A stretch of 19,591 nucleotides of DNA from Bacteroidota bacterium (GTDB taxonomy: Bacteria > Bacteroidota > Bacteroidia > Bacteroidales > Dysgonomonadaceae): the NCBI GenBank assembly GCA_023437305.1, contig JAEZGN010000027.1:1-19591 (forward strand). Reading direction: 5' to 3'. A model generated the notes under the pieces. That model worked only from the letters and a program-made list of their open reading frames with translations. It ran no database searches and was not told the origin of the DNA. The position numbers and the translations under genes were made by a program. Shown in pieces: positions 1-8,298 of the stretch; position 1 is the stretch's first letter; each line of letters starts with the position of its first letter.

Positions 1-108
<108 letters not shown>

Positions 109-114
109 AAGAAA

Positions 115-150
115 GAGTCCGTATACAAGTAATTGTATGCGGACTTCTTC
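115..150 (+). terminator. Terminator of the rrn operon
   Basis: GTCCGTATACAA (117-128) pairs with TTGTATGCGGAC (133-144), 12 pairs with one G-T wobble, across a four-base loop. A T-rich stretch follows. Its position just after 5S fits an intrinsic terminator for the rRNA transcript. Confidence 0.85.
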
Positions 151-201
151 GTTTATAGAAATATAACCTATAATCGGAAGATACAGATATATACACACTG
201 G

Positions 202-238
202 AAGGATCTCGTAATAACTATGAGATCCTTTATTTTTT
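202..238 (+). terminator. Second, tandem hairpin terminator after the rrn operon
   Basis: AAGGATCTC (202-210) pairs exactly with GAGATCCTT (222-230). The stem extends inward by three more pairs (one wobble) to a five-base loop, and the run TATTTTTT follows. This is a textbook intrinsic terminator on the plus strand. It is either a back-up for the rRNA terminator or ends a short transcript from 150-200; I see no gene there. The remaining 239-397 holds no recognised gene and no perfect TAnnTTTG promoter box; TATATTCG (259-266) and TACCTTTC (343-350) are one-mismatch candidates for the GH43 gene. Confidence 0.75.
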
Positions 239-397
239 ACAATACCAATGTTTCTTTGTATATTCGTCATATATTTAGAATAAAGGAAAATCCAGATTCC
301 TTAAGCCCAATAAAAAATTTAAAGTAAATAACATCTTAAACATACCTTTCTAACGAGAACAATTCCTAGAAAAGTAAAGATCTAATAATATTTTATC

Positions 398-1939
398 ATG
401 AATAAAGTTTGTTTTATCCTCTTGTTTAGCCTTGTCCTTATTTCTAGTTTAAAGAGCCAGCAGAACTACTTCCAGAATCCCGTTATTCATGGCGACATGG
501 CAGACCCCTCTGTAATAAGAATAGGTGATACCTATTATGCAACTGCTACTTCTTCCGAATGGGCTCCGCACTATCCGCTATTTACTTCAAAAGATTTGGT
601 AAACTGGACCCAGATCGGGCATATATTTGACAAGCGACCCGAATGGACTTCCAACTCTTTTTGGGCTCCCGAATTGTTTTATCATAACGATAAGGTCTAT
701 TGTTATTATACGGCACGGCGAAAGTCGGATGGGATATCATACATAGGTGTTGCTACAGCAAATAGTCCTACCGATGAATTTACAGATCATGGTCTTCTGG
801 TCGAATTCGGGAAAGAAGCGATCGATGCATTTATCTATGACGACAATGGGCAGCTATATATATCATGGAAGGCGTACGGGCTCGATAATAGACCGATAGA
901 GATACTGGCCAGTAAATTGTCTGATGATGGCTTAAAATTGATGGGAGAGCCTTTCTCGTTGTTGAAAGATGATGAGCGGATCGGGATGGAAGGTCAGTAC
1001 CATTTCAAGAAAGGAGATTATTACTATATCGTTTATTCACCTCATAGTTGTTGCGGTCCGCAAAGTGATTATGATGTATATGTTGCCCGTTCAAAGAGCT
1101 TCAAAGGGCCTTATGAGAAGTATTCTGGCAATCCGATTCTGCATGGCGGTGGTGGAGATTATCTCTCCTGCGGACATGGAACGGCGGTAGATACTCCCGA
1201 TGGGCGTTTGTTTTATCTGTTTCATGCCTACTTCAAAGGTGAAGGCTTTTTTGCCGGCCGACAACCTGTATTGCAACAGATGTACATGGGAGACGATAGT
1301 TGGCCACATTTCCGCACAGGAACAGTGGGTAAAGCAGGGCAAGCTATGCCATATCCCGGAACTGTGCAGATGGGAGTTGCTGATTTTGAAGATAGATTCG
1401 AAGGTAGTACGTTGAAAATAGATTGGACTTGGAACTTTCCTTATTCAGATATAAAGACTGAGGTTCGGAATGGAAAACTTCTGCTTAGTGGCACTCCAAA
1501 ACAAGGGAATGATTGGGGAACAGCCTTATGCTTACGTCCGCAAACGCCTTATTATACTTATGAAACATTGGTGAATAATAGCAATAAGAATATAAAAGGG
1601 CTTACGATGTATGGAGATGATAAGAATCTCATAGTATGGGGTGTATCGGATGGAAAGTTAGAGTTGAAATCAATGAAAGATGGTCAGCAATCGTTGATCT
1701 ATAGTTCAACAATATCGCAGAAGTTTGTCTATCTCAGAGCTCAGGCAGAGAAAGGTTGTTATATGACTTTCTATTGGAGTAAGGATGGGAAAAACTGGAC
1801 GAAGATAAATGAGACTCCTATCCAAGCCGATTATTTAACCCGATGGGATAGAGTTGCCCGTCCCGGAATAATACAAATAGGAGACACTTCTCAGCCAGCT
1901 GAATTCTCTTACTTTAAAATGACGAATATAAAACAATAA
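398..1939 (+). CDS. Glycoside hydrolase family 43 protein (beta-xylosidase / alpha-L-arabinofuranosidase-like)
   Basis: Secreted glycosidase of 513 residues. Residues 1-20 form a Sec signal peptide (positive start, hydrophobic core, cleavage near KS-QQ). Residues about 25-320 are a GH43 five-bladed beta-propeller. The expected catalytic triad is visible: base Asp36 in ADPSVI, pKa-modulating Asp143 in AIDAF, acid Glu198 in GMEGQY. Residues about 330-510 look like the beta-sandwich commonly attached to GH43 enzymes (a DFEDRFEGS start and a late YFKM strand). Family members usually release xylose or arabinose from plant glycans in the periplasm or at the surface; the exact substrate cannot be read here. 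The gene stands alone between the rRNA terminators and a convergent glycosidase gene, with no SusC/SusD of its own in view. It does not share a transcript with the mannosidase locus and its substrate class differs, so it is probably functionally separate. Confidence 0.9.
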   Translation: MNKVCFILLFSLVLISSLKSQQNYFQNPVIHGDMADPSVIRIGDTYYATATSSEWAPHYPLFTSKDLVNWTQIGHIFDKRPEWTSNSFWAPELFYHNDKVYCYYTARRKSDGISYIGVATANSPTDEFTDHGLLVEFGKEAIDAFIYDDNGQLYISWKAYGLDNRPIEILASKLSDDGLKLMGEPFSLLKDDERIGMEGQYHFKKGDYYYIVYSPHSCCGPQSDYDVYVARSKSFKGPYEKYSGNPILHGGGGDYLSCGHGTAVDTPDGRLFYLFHAYFKGEGFFAGRQPVLQQMYMGDDSWPHFRTGTVGKAGQAMPYPGTVQMGVADFEDRFEGSTLKIDWTWNFPYSDIKTEVRNGKLLLSGTPKQGNDWGTALCLRPQTPYYTYETLVNNSNKNIKGLTMYGDDKNLIVWGVSDGKLELKSMKDGQQSLIYSSTISQKFVYLRAQAEKGCYMTFYWSKDGKNWTKINETPIQADYLTRWDRVARPGIIQIGDTSQPAEFSYFKMTNIKQ

Positions 1940-1981
1940 AGAAACTGCCTTAGGAAGTGAATTTCTAAGGCAGTTTCTTTT
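1938..1981. terminator. Hairpin terminator between convergent genes
   Basis: AAAGAAACTGCCTTAG (1938-1953) is the exact reverse complement of CTAAGGCAGTTTCTTT (1965-1980). Three further inner pairs (one wobble) leave a five-base loop. The first arm overlaps the GH43 stop codon, and the T-rich end makes it a strong plus-strand terminator. The GH63 gene ends only 10 bases away on the other strand, so the same hairpin probably also ends that transcript, although the minus-strand T tail is shorter. Confidence 0.9.
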
Positions 1982-1990
1982 ATATGATTA

Positions 1991-3598
1991 TCAAATAGTT
2001 TGCTTGCCTACCTGAACACTTACCTTTTTACTCTTGTCTTTTCCCCAAAGCAATGTTAGCTCGAAAGCAACGTTCGAATCAATCGTAACCGATGGAGTTT
2101 CATCAGCCGAATTACGCTTATTAACTTTAAAGGAAACCAAGCCGTCAGGGCCGTATGGATAGCGCTCTATCCCGTGTGCTTCGGTCTGAGTAATATCCCA
2201 TATCACAGAATGATTGGCATAGTCGGAACGGATACCTAAGATATACTCTATAAATACCGCAATAGGAGGAAGACCTGTCCAACCTACAAAGTCTTTGCGA
2301 GCCATAAATCCGGGTTCGGCAGCTTCGGGTGCATAATATTCCCAGAATGTTCCTGTATTCTTATATACTTCAAAAACATTATTGTAATGGTTCTTGGCTA
2401 TCTCCTTCGCTTGTTTTGTGTATCCTTTCTTATCAAGTCCGGTGATGACCATATAGTTTGTTCCCGGCCAAACACCACCTTGCCAGTAGCGTCCTCTCGG
2501 GTTATATTTCGGGTTGTCGGCCGAAAGAGACGGAACTCTGTGTGGACGGTTGAATGTTTTAGGATCGTCCAAATGCTTCACCATTCTATCCAATTGCTTA
2601 GCATCCAAAACATCGGTATGCAATGCCCAGAATGCAGGCATCCCCATTGTTGTACTCAAGCTACCATCTGCATACTGATCGTACAGGAATCCTGTTTTTT
2701 CGTCCCAAAGATTGTCGTGTACATATTTAGTAAGCATTTTTATCTCGTCCTCAAATTCTTCGATCTCTTGCCAGCGTTCCAGATAGAAACCTATTTCGAG
2801 CAATACATTTGCCATCAATATCTGTTGCAGGCATGCATCCAACCATACCATGTGTCCGTTACTATATATCATATTGTACTGAGGCTGTACACGTGGCATG
2901 TTGTCCATACCTGTTCCCCAACCGCTCGACCAGTATGTTCCATTAGGCCATGTACGGTTTAGTTTCAGCCATTTGTAATATGCACATAGTGCCGGGAATA
3001 TCTTTTCTAAGCGTTCGTTATCGCCATACTGCTTGTAGTATAACATCTCACTCCACGGCAGAAGGTTAGGCCCGGTGCTTGTCGGGTCGTAACGCTCGAA
3101 GCAATCTGCTCCATCGGCTTTGATTTCGCGGCAAATGAACCCATCGGGATGCTGTTTAGCGTAGAAGTTATCCAATGTATGTTGGAATGGGAAAAAGCGG
3201 TATCCGTAGCGTGCAAACATCATCATAAAAGATGAATCCCACATAAAGATATTTCCGTTATAAGCTGTATCCAGATAACTGGAAACAAAGCCCGAACCTT
3301 TTTGTGGCTGACGGATATTGCTGATAGCTATTTGCCATGCTTTCCAATACATCTCTATTTCTTTGGCATGTCCTTCCCAAATAGGACTGGGCAATATATT
3401 CTTCGCCTCTTCGAAGCTTTTAGGAATTACTTCCTCGGGTTTTGCTATACGGTATTCATTCTCCGTAACCAAAGCTTCCTTCACATACGTATTTTTGTAT
3501 GGCAGGTTGTATTTTGGAGGTACCTCTTCATTTTCTTGAGAGAAGAGATTGAATGTTACGATACAGCTTAGAATAATTAAACTAACAAGTCTTTTCAT
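1991..3598 (-). CDS. GH63/trehalase-like (alpha/alpha)6-barrel glycoside hydrolase, secreted
   Basis: A 535-residue exported enzyme with a Sec signal peptide (residues 1-20, cleavage near FSQ-EN). The body is the (alpha/alpha)6-barrel of clan GH-G (GH63/GH37, mannosylglycerate-hydrolase-like). Signature segments in order are FMWDSSFMMMFARYG, GTGMDNMPR with likely general acid Asp232, GRYWQGGVWPG, and FWEYYAPE with likely base Glu420. Relatives include GH63 processing glucosidases, bacterial GH63 enzymes of unclear substrate and mannosylglycerate/glucosylglycerate hydrolases, so an alpha-glucoside or alpha-mannoside substrate is plausible but not settled. A C-terminal beta-sandwich follows (about 460-535). 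It is the last gene of the minus-strand series, but a 225-base gap with a clear -7 promoter box and repeat motifs separates it from the phosphoesterase gene, so it can be transcribed independently. Confidence 0.85.
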   Translation of the reverse strand: MKRLVSLIILSCIVTFNLFSQENEEVPPKYNLPYKNTYVKEALVTENEYRIAKPEEVIPKSFEEAKNILPSPIWEGHAKEIEMYWKAWQIAISNIRQPQKGSGFVSSYLDTAYNGNIFMWDSSFMMMFARYGYRFFPFQHTLDNFYAKQHPDGFICREIKADGADCFERYDPTSTGPNLLPWSEMLYYKQYGDNERLEKIFPALCAYYKWLKLNRTWPNGTYWSSGWGTGMDNMPRVQPQYNMIYSNGHMVWLDACLQQILMANVLLEIGFYLERWQEIEEFEDEIKMLTKYVHDNLWDEKTGFLYDQYADGSLSTTMGMPAFWALHTDVLDAKQLDRMVKHLDDPKTFNRPHRVPSLSADNPKYNPRGRYWQGGVWPGTNYMVITGLDKKGYTKQAKEIAKNHYNNVFEVYKNTGTFWEYYAPEAAEPGFMARKDFVGWTGLPPIAVFIEYILGIRSDYANHSVIWDITQTEAHGIERYPYGPDGLVSFKVNKRNSADETPSVTIDSNVAFELTLLWGKDKSKKVSVQVGKQTI

Positions 3599-3636
3599 CT
3601 TAGGGTATTATAATCGATTTTTATTGTTACTTTTTA

Positions 3637-3644
3637 CAAATATA
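3637..3644 (-). promoter_or_regulatory. Bacteroides-type -7 promoter element for the GH63 gene
   Basis: On the minus strand this reads TATATTTG, a perfect match to the Bacteroidota housekeeping consensus TAnnTTTG, 38 bases before the GH63 start codon. That puts transcription start near 3630 with a leader of about 30 bases. I see no clear TTTG -33 box at the usual spacing, as is common in this phylum. Confidence 0.65.
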
Positions 3645-3683
3645 CTGTTTTTATATATGCTTTATAACCTGTGTAATATAAAT

Positions 3684-3735
3684 AAAAGGTGACAAAAGTG
3701 ACACTTTTTATTCTGTTTTTTATCTGTCACCTTTT
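3684..3735. promoter_or_regulatory. GTGACA repeat cluster: candidate operator or terminator
   Basis: AAAAGGTGACA (3684-3694) is the exact reverse complement of TGTCACCTTTT (3725-3735), with 30 bases between. Inside lies the odd-length perfect palindrome AAAAGTGACACTTTT (3694-3708). GTGACA thus occurs three times: direct at 3689 and 3698, nine bases apart, and inverted at 3725. Relative to the GH63 promoter this covers roughly -55 to -105, a typical activator position. The alternative is a terminator for the upstream phosphoesterase transcript, because on the minus strand the outer stem ends in TTTT. The two readings are not exclusive. Confidence 0.55.
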
Positions 3736-3823
3736 TCTATTTTTTATCAAGCTCAACGAAGAGATGTATCATCTCCGGTAGGATAGAGTAAGAAACATAA
3801 GACAGCGTCCTTATATAGATAAA

Positions 3824-5278
3824 CTATTTTGCAATATACAACATATTATCAGGAATAATATCTTCTCTGATACTGCGGCTCGAAAGACCTACCTCGAGGA
3901 ATTCTCCCATATAGTTTTCGAAATACAATAATTTCAATTCGTGATATCCAGCTTCGAGAGCAATCTTGCCTTCGGCACGTTTCAGGCTGTGAGAACCATC
4001 GTTGTCAACAACTGTTTGTCCGTCAATCAATAACTTCGAACCATCGTCGGAGAAAGTATAGAATTGATAAACGCCCTTTTCGGGTATTTTGATATATGTT
4101 TTGAATACAAATGCCATAGAATCTTTAGCTGTAGCAGAGGCTATCGAAAAATTGTTCATCGTACCTTCTTTTACAAGTTTGGCAGAAGGGATCATATCTG
4201 TATGGGTAAGTTTAAAATCGGCTTCGTAATACTTGTACTCTACTCCTTGTTGTTTTACCTGAATGTTTTTTGCAGGCAAATACTCCGTTGCTTGTTCGTC
4301 GGCAGAAGACAGGCCTGAAGGATAATAATATTCAAACTCGATACCTTTCGGTGTGCGTATCCATGTGTCGAACTGGTTTTTGCCTTCATACATTTTGATA
4401 ATGCGTCCGCCTCTTTCAAGTTTACCGTAAGCGTCTACTCCTGTTGTCCGTCCGAATGCGAGAGCTATTCCCTGATCGATACCTATATAGTCGTTATCGT
4501 GGTCGTGCCCCACAAACACGCCCATTACGTCTTTCTTCTCTACCATCGAGCAAAACATTCCTGAATTTATTTCGGGAGAAGCAACGCCTTCTTCTTTATT
4601 GCCGATGGTCTTTTCTTTTCCAACAACGTTGTTATACTCCAATACAGGAATATGGAAGAATGCAAGAGCAGGAAGTGGTGTTCCGCCGTTTTGTGCGGTA
4701 TATTTATCACTGGTTTTTCTGTACCAGTCTATCTGATCGAAGTGTATCCAGTCGTAATGACCGTATTTGTGTGCAGATGGTTTGTTGTGCGAGTCGATGC
4801 AATACAATACAGCCGCAGTCTTAGCTCCTTTTGATGCCTTAACTTCTAACGAATAGTTTCCCGATCCGGATAGCTCCGGCCCTTTTTCTCCGATAAAATA
4901 AGGGTAGTTTGCGATAAGATCAAAGACCTCATCACGGGTAAGCCCTGCTTCTTCATCGTGATTACCCAAGGTGACAGCCCATGGAGTTTTAGCATCTTCA
5001 AATATTTTACCAATAGATTTCCAGCCATCTTTGGCAGGCATATCGGTTACTACGTCACCTGTAAGAATCGCAATATCCGGTTTTTCGGTTGCCAAAACAT
5101 GCTTGATCACATCTACAGTCTTGCTGCAATTAGGTGAGTTGTTGCTCCAATGCAGATCTGTAAATTGGGCGATCTTGAAATAACCGTCCTTATTGAATTT
5201 TAGTTGTATGTTATTCTTTTGTGCGAATGAAATGTTTGCACATAGAAGTACTAAAGCTGCAAGTATAAATTTTTTCAT
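3824..5278 (-). CDS. Secreted calcineurin-like metallophosphoesterase with C-terminal PA14 domain
   Basis: Exported phosphoesterase of 484 residues. I start it at 5278 because MKKFILAALVLLCANISFA is then a normal Sec signal peptide (cleavage before Gln20); an in-frame ATG at 5299 would add seven residues and spoil the signal. The catalytic domain (about 32-330) has the dimetal calcineurin motifs: Asp41 and His43 in FTDLHW, the GDVV segment, the GNHDE segment with His107, and Gly-His-Asp-His with His258 and His260. It resembles the Dcr2/purple-acid-phosphatase-29 type, which hydrolyses phosphate mono- or diesters. Residues 345-484 form a PA14-type beta-sandwich with SDDGS (410-414) and NDGSH (426-430), usually a carbohydrate-binding module. 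It lacks a lipobox, so is probably periplasmic. It lies downstream of the alkaline phosphatase fusion, separated by a palindromic repeat. The substrate is unknown; the PA14 domain points to a phosphorylated glycan. Confidence 0.88.
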   Translation of the reverse strand: MKKFILAALVLLCANISFAQKNNIQLKFNKDGYFKIAQFTDLHWSNNSPNCSKTVDVIKHVLATEKPDIAILTGDVVTDMPAKDGWKSIGKIFEDAKTPWAVTLGNHDEEAGLTRDEVFDLIANYPYFIGEKGPELSGSGNYSLEVKASKGAKTAAVLYCIDSHNKPSAHKYGHYDWIHFDQIDWYRKTSDKYTAQNGGTPLPALAFFHIPVLEYNNVVGKEKTIGNKEEGVASPEINSGMFCSMVEKKDVMGVFVGHDHDNDYIGIDQGIALAFGRTTGVDAYGKLERGGRIIKMYEGKNQFDTWIRTPKGIEFEYYYPSGLSSADEQATEYLPAKNIQVKQQGVEYKYYEADFKLTHTDMIPSAKLVKEGTMNNFSIASATAKDSMAFVFKTYIKIPEKGVYQFYTFSDDGSKLLIDGQTVVDNDGSHSLKRAEGKIALEAGYHELKLLYFENYMGEFLEVGLSSRSIREDIIPDNMLYIAK

Positions 5279-5312
5279 TATAGAATTTATTTTACGCATA
5301 AGTTCTATCTAC

Positions 5313-5386
5313 TTTGTCATTCTGAACGAAGTGAAGAATCTCATCTCTTAAGCAAAAGATTCTTCGTTACACTCAGAATGACAAAA
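5313..5386. repeat. Palindromic intergenic repeat, best-preserved copy
   Basis: TTTGTCATTCTGA (5313-5325) pairs exactly with TCAGAATGACAAA (5372-5384), and the inner GAAGAATCT (5333-5341) with AGATTCTTC (5358-5366). Six to eight unpaired bases lie between the two stem blocks. The element fills most of the gap between two minus-strand genes and would form a strong hairpin in their mRNA. It resembles dispersed REP/MITE-like palindromes of Bacteroidota; I cannot count genomic copies. A related arm is found at 11308-11325 and a likely remnant at 7396-7421. Confidence 0.85.
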
Positions 5387-5396
5387 GATATATTTT

Positions 5397-7361
5397 TTAC
5401 AATCCTAATAATTTTTTCATCTTATGAAAAATCTGAATATTCTTATACACTCCTATGAATTCGGATGAACCTGGCCCGTAAGAAAAGACAGGCAGCATAA
5501 GCGGAGTGTGGTCGTCGGTCATATAGCGTGCTGTGAGATGTCCGTTGGCAACATTTCCGTCCACCAGAGTAAGACCTCCTGTTTCGTGGTCGCCTGTAAC
5601 TACAACCAATGTTTCGCCATTACTGTCTGCAAACTCAAGGGCTGCTTTCACCGCCAGGTCGAAACTTAATGTTTCCATTACAGAACCCGGAAAAGAATTG
5701 GCATGTCCGGCATAATCTATTTTTGCACCTTCTACCATCAGGAAAAACCCTTTGTCATTTGTTGTCGATAGTTTTTTTATAGCCTGATTTGTGGCGTCGG
5801 CAAGCATTGTCAGCGTTTCTTCCGATGCAGCCAGATCCATTCGTTCGTCAATACAGATAACCTTCTTGTTGTCGGCATTGATATCGTCAATAGATGTACT
5901 GATTCTATACTGTTTTTTTAATTCGCCCAAAATATCCTTACCATCGTTCCGACGTGTGAAAACAGACATTCCTGCACCGTTCAGAAGGGTTAGTTTTCCA
6001 TCGAGCAAATACGAAGTTATTTCATCAGAGTTATCTCTTTCTACCGAGTGTCCGTAAAAAGCGGCAGGGGTAGCATCGGCAACATTACCCAGTGTTACAA
6101 CCCCACAGGCATATCCCGCAGCATACATTACATCTGCCATCGATGGGTATGCTACTCCATCTTCACTCATGCTGATATGACGGTTGTTGTGGAGTTCGCC
6201 TGTCGCTAATGCGCTGCCTCCTGCGGCAGAATCGGTTGTATAGGAATCTTTGGCACTGGTGTTTTGCAATCCCACATATTTCATGTTGAATATTGTCAGT
6301 CCGTTTCCGTTTTTGTAATTGGCATTATTTACTGTAGCTCCTGCCTGTAGTTGAGCAAGTCCAGTACCGTCACCAATAAGGAATATGATGTTCTTGATAG
6401 GCTTGTTGCTTCCATCATTTTTGTAAGTAGGGGTATATACGTTGATACCTTTCGATAGTTGCAGAAGCTTGTTGTTAAAACCTTGAAAACCAACAGTTGT
6501 TCTATCCAGCCTTTTGGCACGTGCTACATCATCGGTTATATCTTCATTCTTCCCTATTTGGTAGTTCTTATTGTCGAAATGCGAGAAATAATCGGCACAG
6601 GCTTCAGGGCGGTCGGTATTAATGTAATCTATGCCTAGATTGTGGAACGTATTCCATGCGGTAACGCCATCGGGTGTTCCCCAAAAACGGATAGGCTTGC
6701 CCAATGCATGTACTTCATTGATCACTTTCACTACTTTCTCCAACTCGGCTTTTTTAATAGATCCTTTACCGTTCCATACCGAATAGTCGGCAAAAGAAAG
6801 GCTTATCATTGCTATTCTTTTCAGCTGTTCGGGCGTATAGTCTGTTTTATATCCATCGAATGAAATGAATGACGGATATTTAGAATAATCTTTCTCGGCA
6901 GGACGATTCCCTGATATAACAACCTGTACGGCATAAGGGTTAACCGTAGCGTCGAAAACCTGAGGATAGGCTTTCAGTTTGGATACTAATATATCCAAAG
7001 TCGGATTTGCCGGAGTTTTCAGATCTACCAAAAGAATAAGCGTTTTATCTGAGTTTTTCCAAGGTCTGCCGCCATTATGTTTAAATAGATTGACCAATGG
7101 GGTGATGTATGCCTCGTCTATAGTCGGGGCATTTGCTACGTCTTTGATGTCGTGTGCCACCTTCAACTCATTGGCTTTCCCTGTGGTGTAAATATCAGCT
7201 TCTATAGATGCTACTTGCTGCGCATAAGCCTGATAGAACGGAACTCTTTGCTCGTAATCGTTATGAGAGTGAATGAGTATCCGCTGTTGTGCATTGATAG
7301 ATATACTTATCAACCCCGTCAAGAAGACTAATAAATATATTTTGTTTAAAATATGTCTCAT
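5397..7361 (-). CDS. Fusion of PI-PLC/glycerophosphodiesterase-like domain with alkaline phosphatase, secreted
   Basis: A 654-residue exported two-enzyme protein. Residues 1-24 are a Sec signal (cleavage INA-QQ). Residues about 27-265 match the PI-PLC/GDPD TIM-barrel superfamily: His31 and His33 in HSHNDY, Glu54 and Asp56 in SIEADI, His70 in VAHD, and a late RFWGTPD strand. Such domains cleave phosphodiesters of phosphoinositides, lysolipids or glycerophosphodiesters. Residues about 320-654 are a complete alkaline phosphatase: Asp331 in IGDGTG, nucleophile Ser378 in TTDSAAGGSALATG, the DYAGHAN metal-binding segment, His592 in GDHETGG, and a late DHTPLM segment. The pairing suggests diester cleavage followed by removal of the remaining monophosphate, as in the breakdown of a phosphoinositol- or glycerol-phosphate-linked glycan. 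It sits between the EEP lipoprotein and the PA14 phosphoesterase. No lipobox is present, so it is probably periplasmic. Domain calls are firm; the natural substrate is not known. Confidence 0.9.
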   Translation of the reverse strand: MRHILNKIYLLVFLTGLISISINAQQRILIHSHNDYEQRVPFYQAYAQQVASIEADIYTTGKANELKVAHDIKDVANAPTIDEAYITPLVNLFKHNGGRPWKNSDKTLILLVDLKTPANPTLDILVSKLKAYPQVFDATVNPYAVQVVISGNRPAEKDYSKYPSFISFDGYKTDYTPEQLKRIAMISLSFADYSVWNGKGSIKKAELEKVVKVINEVHALGKPIRFWGTPDGVTAWNTFHNLGIDYINTDRPEACADYFSHFDNKNYQIGKNEDITDDVARAKRLDRTTVGFQGFNNKLLQLSKGINVYTPTYKNDGSNKPIKNIIFLIGDGTGLAQLQAGATVNNANYKNGNGLTIFNMKYVGLQNTSAKDSYTTDSAAGGSALATGELHNNRHISMSEDGVAYPSMADVMYAAGYACGVVTLGNVADATPAAFYGHSVERDNSDEITSYLLDGKLTLLNGAGMSVFTRRNDGKDILGELKKQYRISTSIDDINADNKKVICIDERMDLAASEETLTMLADATNQAIKKLSTTNDKGFFLMVEGAKIDYAGHANSFPGSVMETLSFDLAVKAALEFADSNGETLVVVTGDHETGGLTLVDGNVANGHLTARYMTDDHTPLMLPVFSYGPGSSEFIGVYKNIQIFHKMKKLLGL

Positions 7362-7395
7362 GATTAAAAACCTTTTTTGATTGTTGTTGACTATG

Positions 7396-7421
7396 CTTCG
7401 TTACACGCAGGATAGCACAAA
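7396..7421. repeat. Probable decayed half copy of the intergenic palindrome
   Basis: The stretch CTTCGTTACACGCAGGATAG followed by CACAAA resembles the right arm of the 5313-5386 element (CTTCGTTACACTCAGAATGA then CAAA), with two substitutions and a small insertion. It lies in the 68-base gap between the EEP gene and the phosphatase fusion. No matching left arm is visible, so it appears truncated. Confidence 0.5.
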
Positions 7422-7429
7422 TTCTATAA

Positions 7430-8284
7430 TTATTTTATTTCTATTTGAGCAACTACTACAGAATGGTCTGAAATAAATACATCGTCCAATTTTTCAGGGA
7501 GTACACTGTGTTTAGCTACCTTGATGCCCTTGCTTACAAAAACATAATCGATAAACTCACGTCTTTCCATCGGTACTCTTCCAAATCCGTGGAATGTCCA
7601 GTCTGTACCACTTTTCTCTACTGCAATATCTTTCGAATGGATAAGATGTTCAGGACTATTCACATCTGTAACGTGTTTGATTACATCCGATTCGGGTGTC
7701 GCATTAAAGTCTCCTGTCATAATGATCGGCAAACCGTTAGCAAGAGCATTCGCTCTGCTTAGCAATAAAGTTACACCTTCCTGACGTGCTATTTTACCCA
7801 CATGATCGAGGTGCGTATTGATAAAGAACAATTGTTTTTTGCTGCTTATATCCTCCAGTATAGCCCATGTAGCGATGCGCTCACAAGCTCCATCCCAGCC
7901 TTTAGACCCCGCCACTTCGGGTGTTTCGCTCAGCCAGAAGTAACCGGATTTTATTTCCTTGAATCTATCCTTCTTATATAATATAGCACTATATTCTCCT
8001 TTTTCTATACCGTCTTCACGACCTACTCCTATCGCATTATATTCCGGTAGGCGAGATTTTAAATCGTTCAGCTGGTTTACAAGTACCTCTTGTGTACCAA
8101 CGATGTCTGCATTCTGATTCTTTATCGTCTTTGCCGCAACATCTTTCCTGTACTGCCAGTTGTTCAGGCTGTCGTCAGGATTATCGTAACGAATGTTGAA
8201 GCTCATTACATTGAAGTCTACCGGCTTGCTATTACATGAAGCCAGTAATACGATTACAGCAAGAAAATAAAATAACTTTTTCAT
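7430..8284 (-). CDS. Endonuclease/exonuclease/phosphatase (EEP) family lipoprotein
   Basis: A 284-residue protein with a lipoprotein signal; lipobox LLASC puts the lipidated Cys at residue 17. The rest is one EEP domain (DNase I / inositol-phosphatase / sphingomyelinase fold) with the full Mg-dependent active site: Asn30 in MSFNIR, Glu66 in GTQEV, His158 and Asp160 in NTHLDH, Asp192 and Asn194 in GDFNATPESD, a late IDYVFVS strand, and Asp273-His274 in ISDHS. The superfamily cleaves nucleic acids, phosphoinositides or phosphosphingolipids. Being lipid-anchored, with no acidic export signal after Cys17 (CNSKPVD), and between a mannosidase and an alkaline phosphatase fusion, it is more likely a phosphoester hydrolase of glycan or lipid headgroups than a DNase. 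It begins only 14 bases after GH92 ends, so the two are surely co-transcribed. Confidence 0.88.
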   Translation of the reverse strand: MKKLFYFLAVIVLLASCNSKPVDFNVMSFNIRYDNPDDSLNNWQYRKDVAAKTIKNQNADIVGTQEVLVNQLNDLKSRLPEYNAIGVGREDGIEKGEYSAILYKKDRFKEIKSGYFWLSETPEVAGSKGWDGACERIATWAILEDISSKKQLFFINTHLDHVGKIARQEGVTLLLSRANALANGLPIIMTGDFNATPESDVIKHVTDVNSPEHLIHSKDIAVEKSGTDWTFHGFGRVPMERREFIDYVFVSKGIKVAKHSVLPEKLDDVFISDHSVVVAQIEIK

Positions 8285-8298
8285 CTTATCAAGGTTTT

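Noticed and set aside
2387..2962. 191-codon open frame on the plus strand opposite the GH63 gene
   Set aside because: It lies wholly antisense to a gene with clear catalytic motifs, and its translation is rich in Cys, His and Ile with no recognisable domain; a shadow frame.
3761..3775. GAGATG-TAT-CATCTC hairpin after the metallophosphoesterase gene
   Set aside because: Short stem without a T-run on the minus strand; not a convincing terminator, and similarity to the palindromic repeat family is too weak.
4444..4824. 126-codon plus-strand open frame opposite the metallophosphoesterase
   Set aside because: Antisense shadow; the opposite strand carries the intact dimetal motifs.
5279..5299. 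Seven-residue N-terminal extension (MRKINSI) of the metallophosphoesterase
   Set aside because: The internal Met at 5278 gives a standard signal peptide; the extension would bury it.
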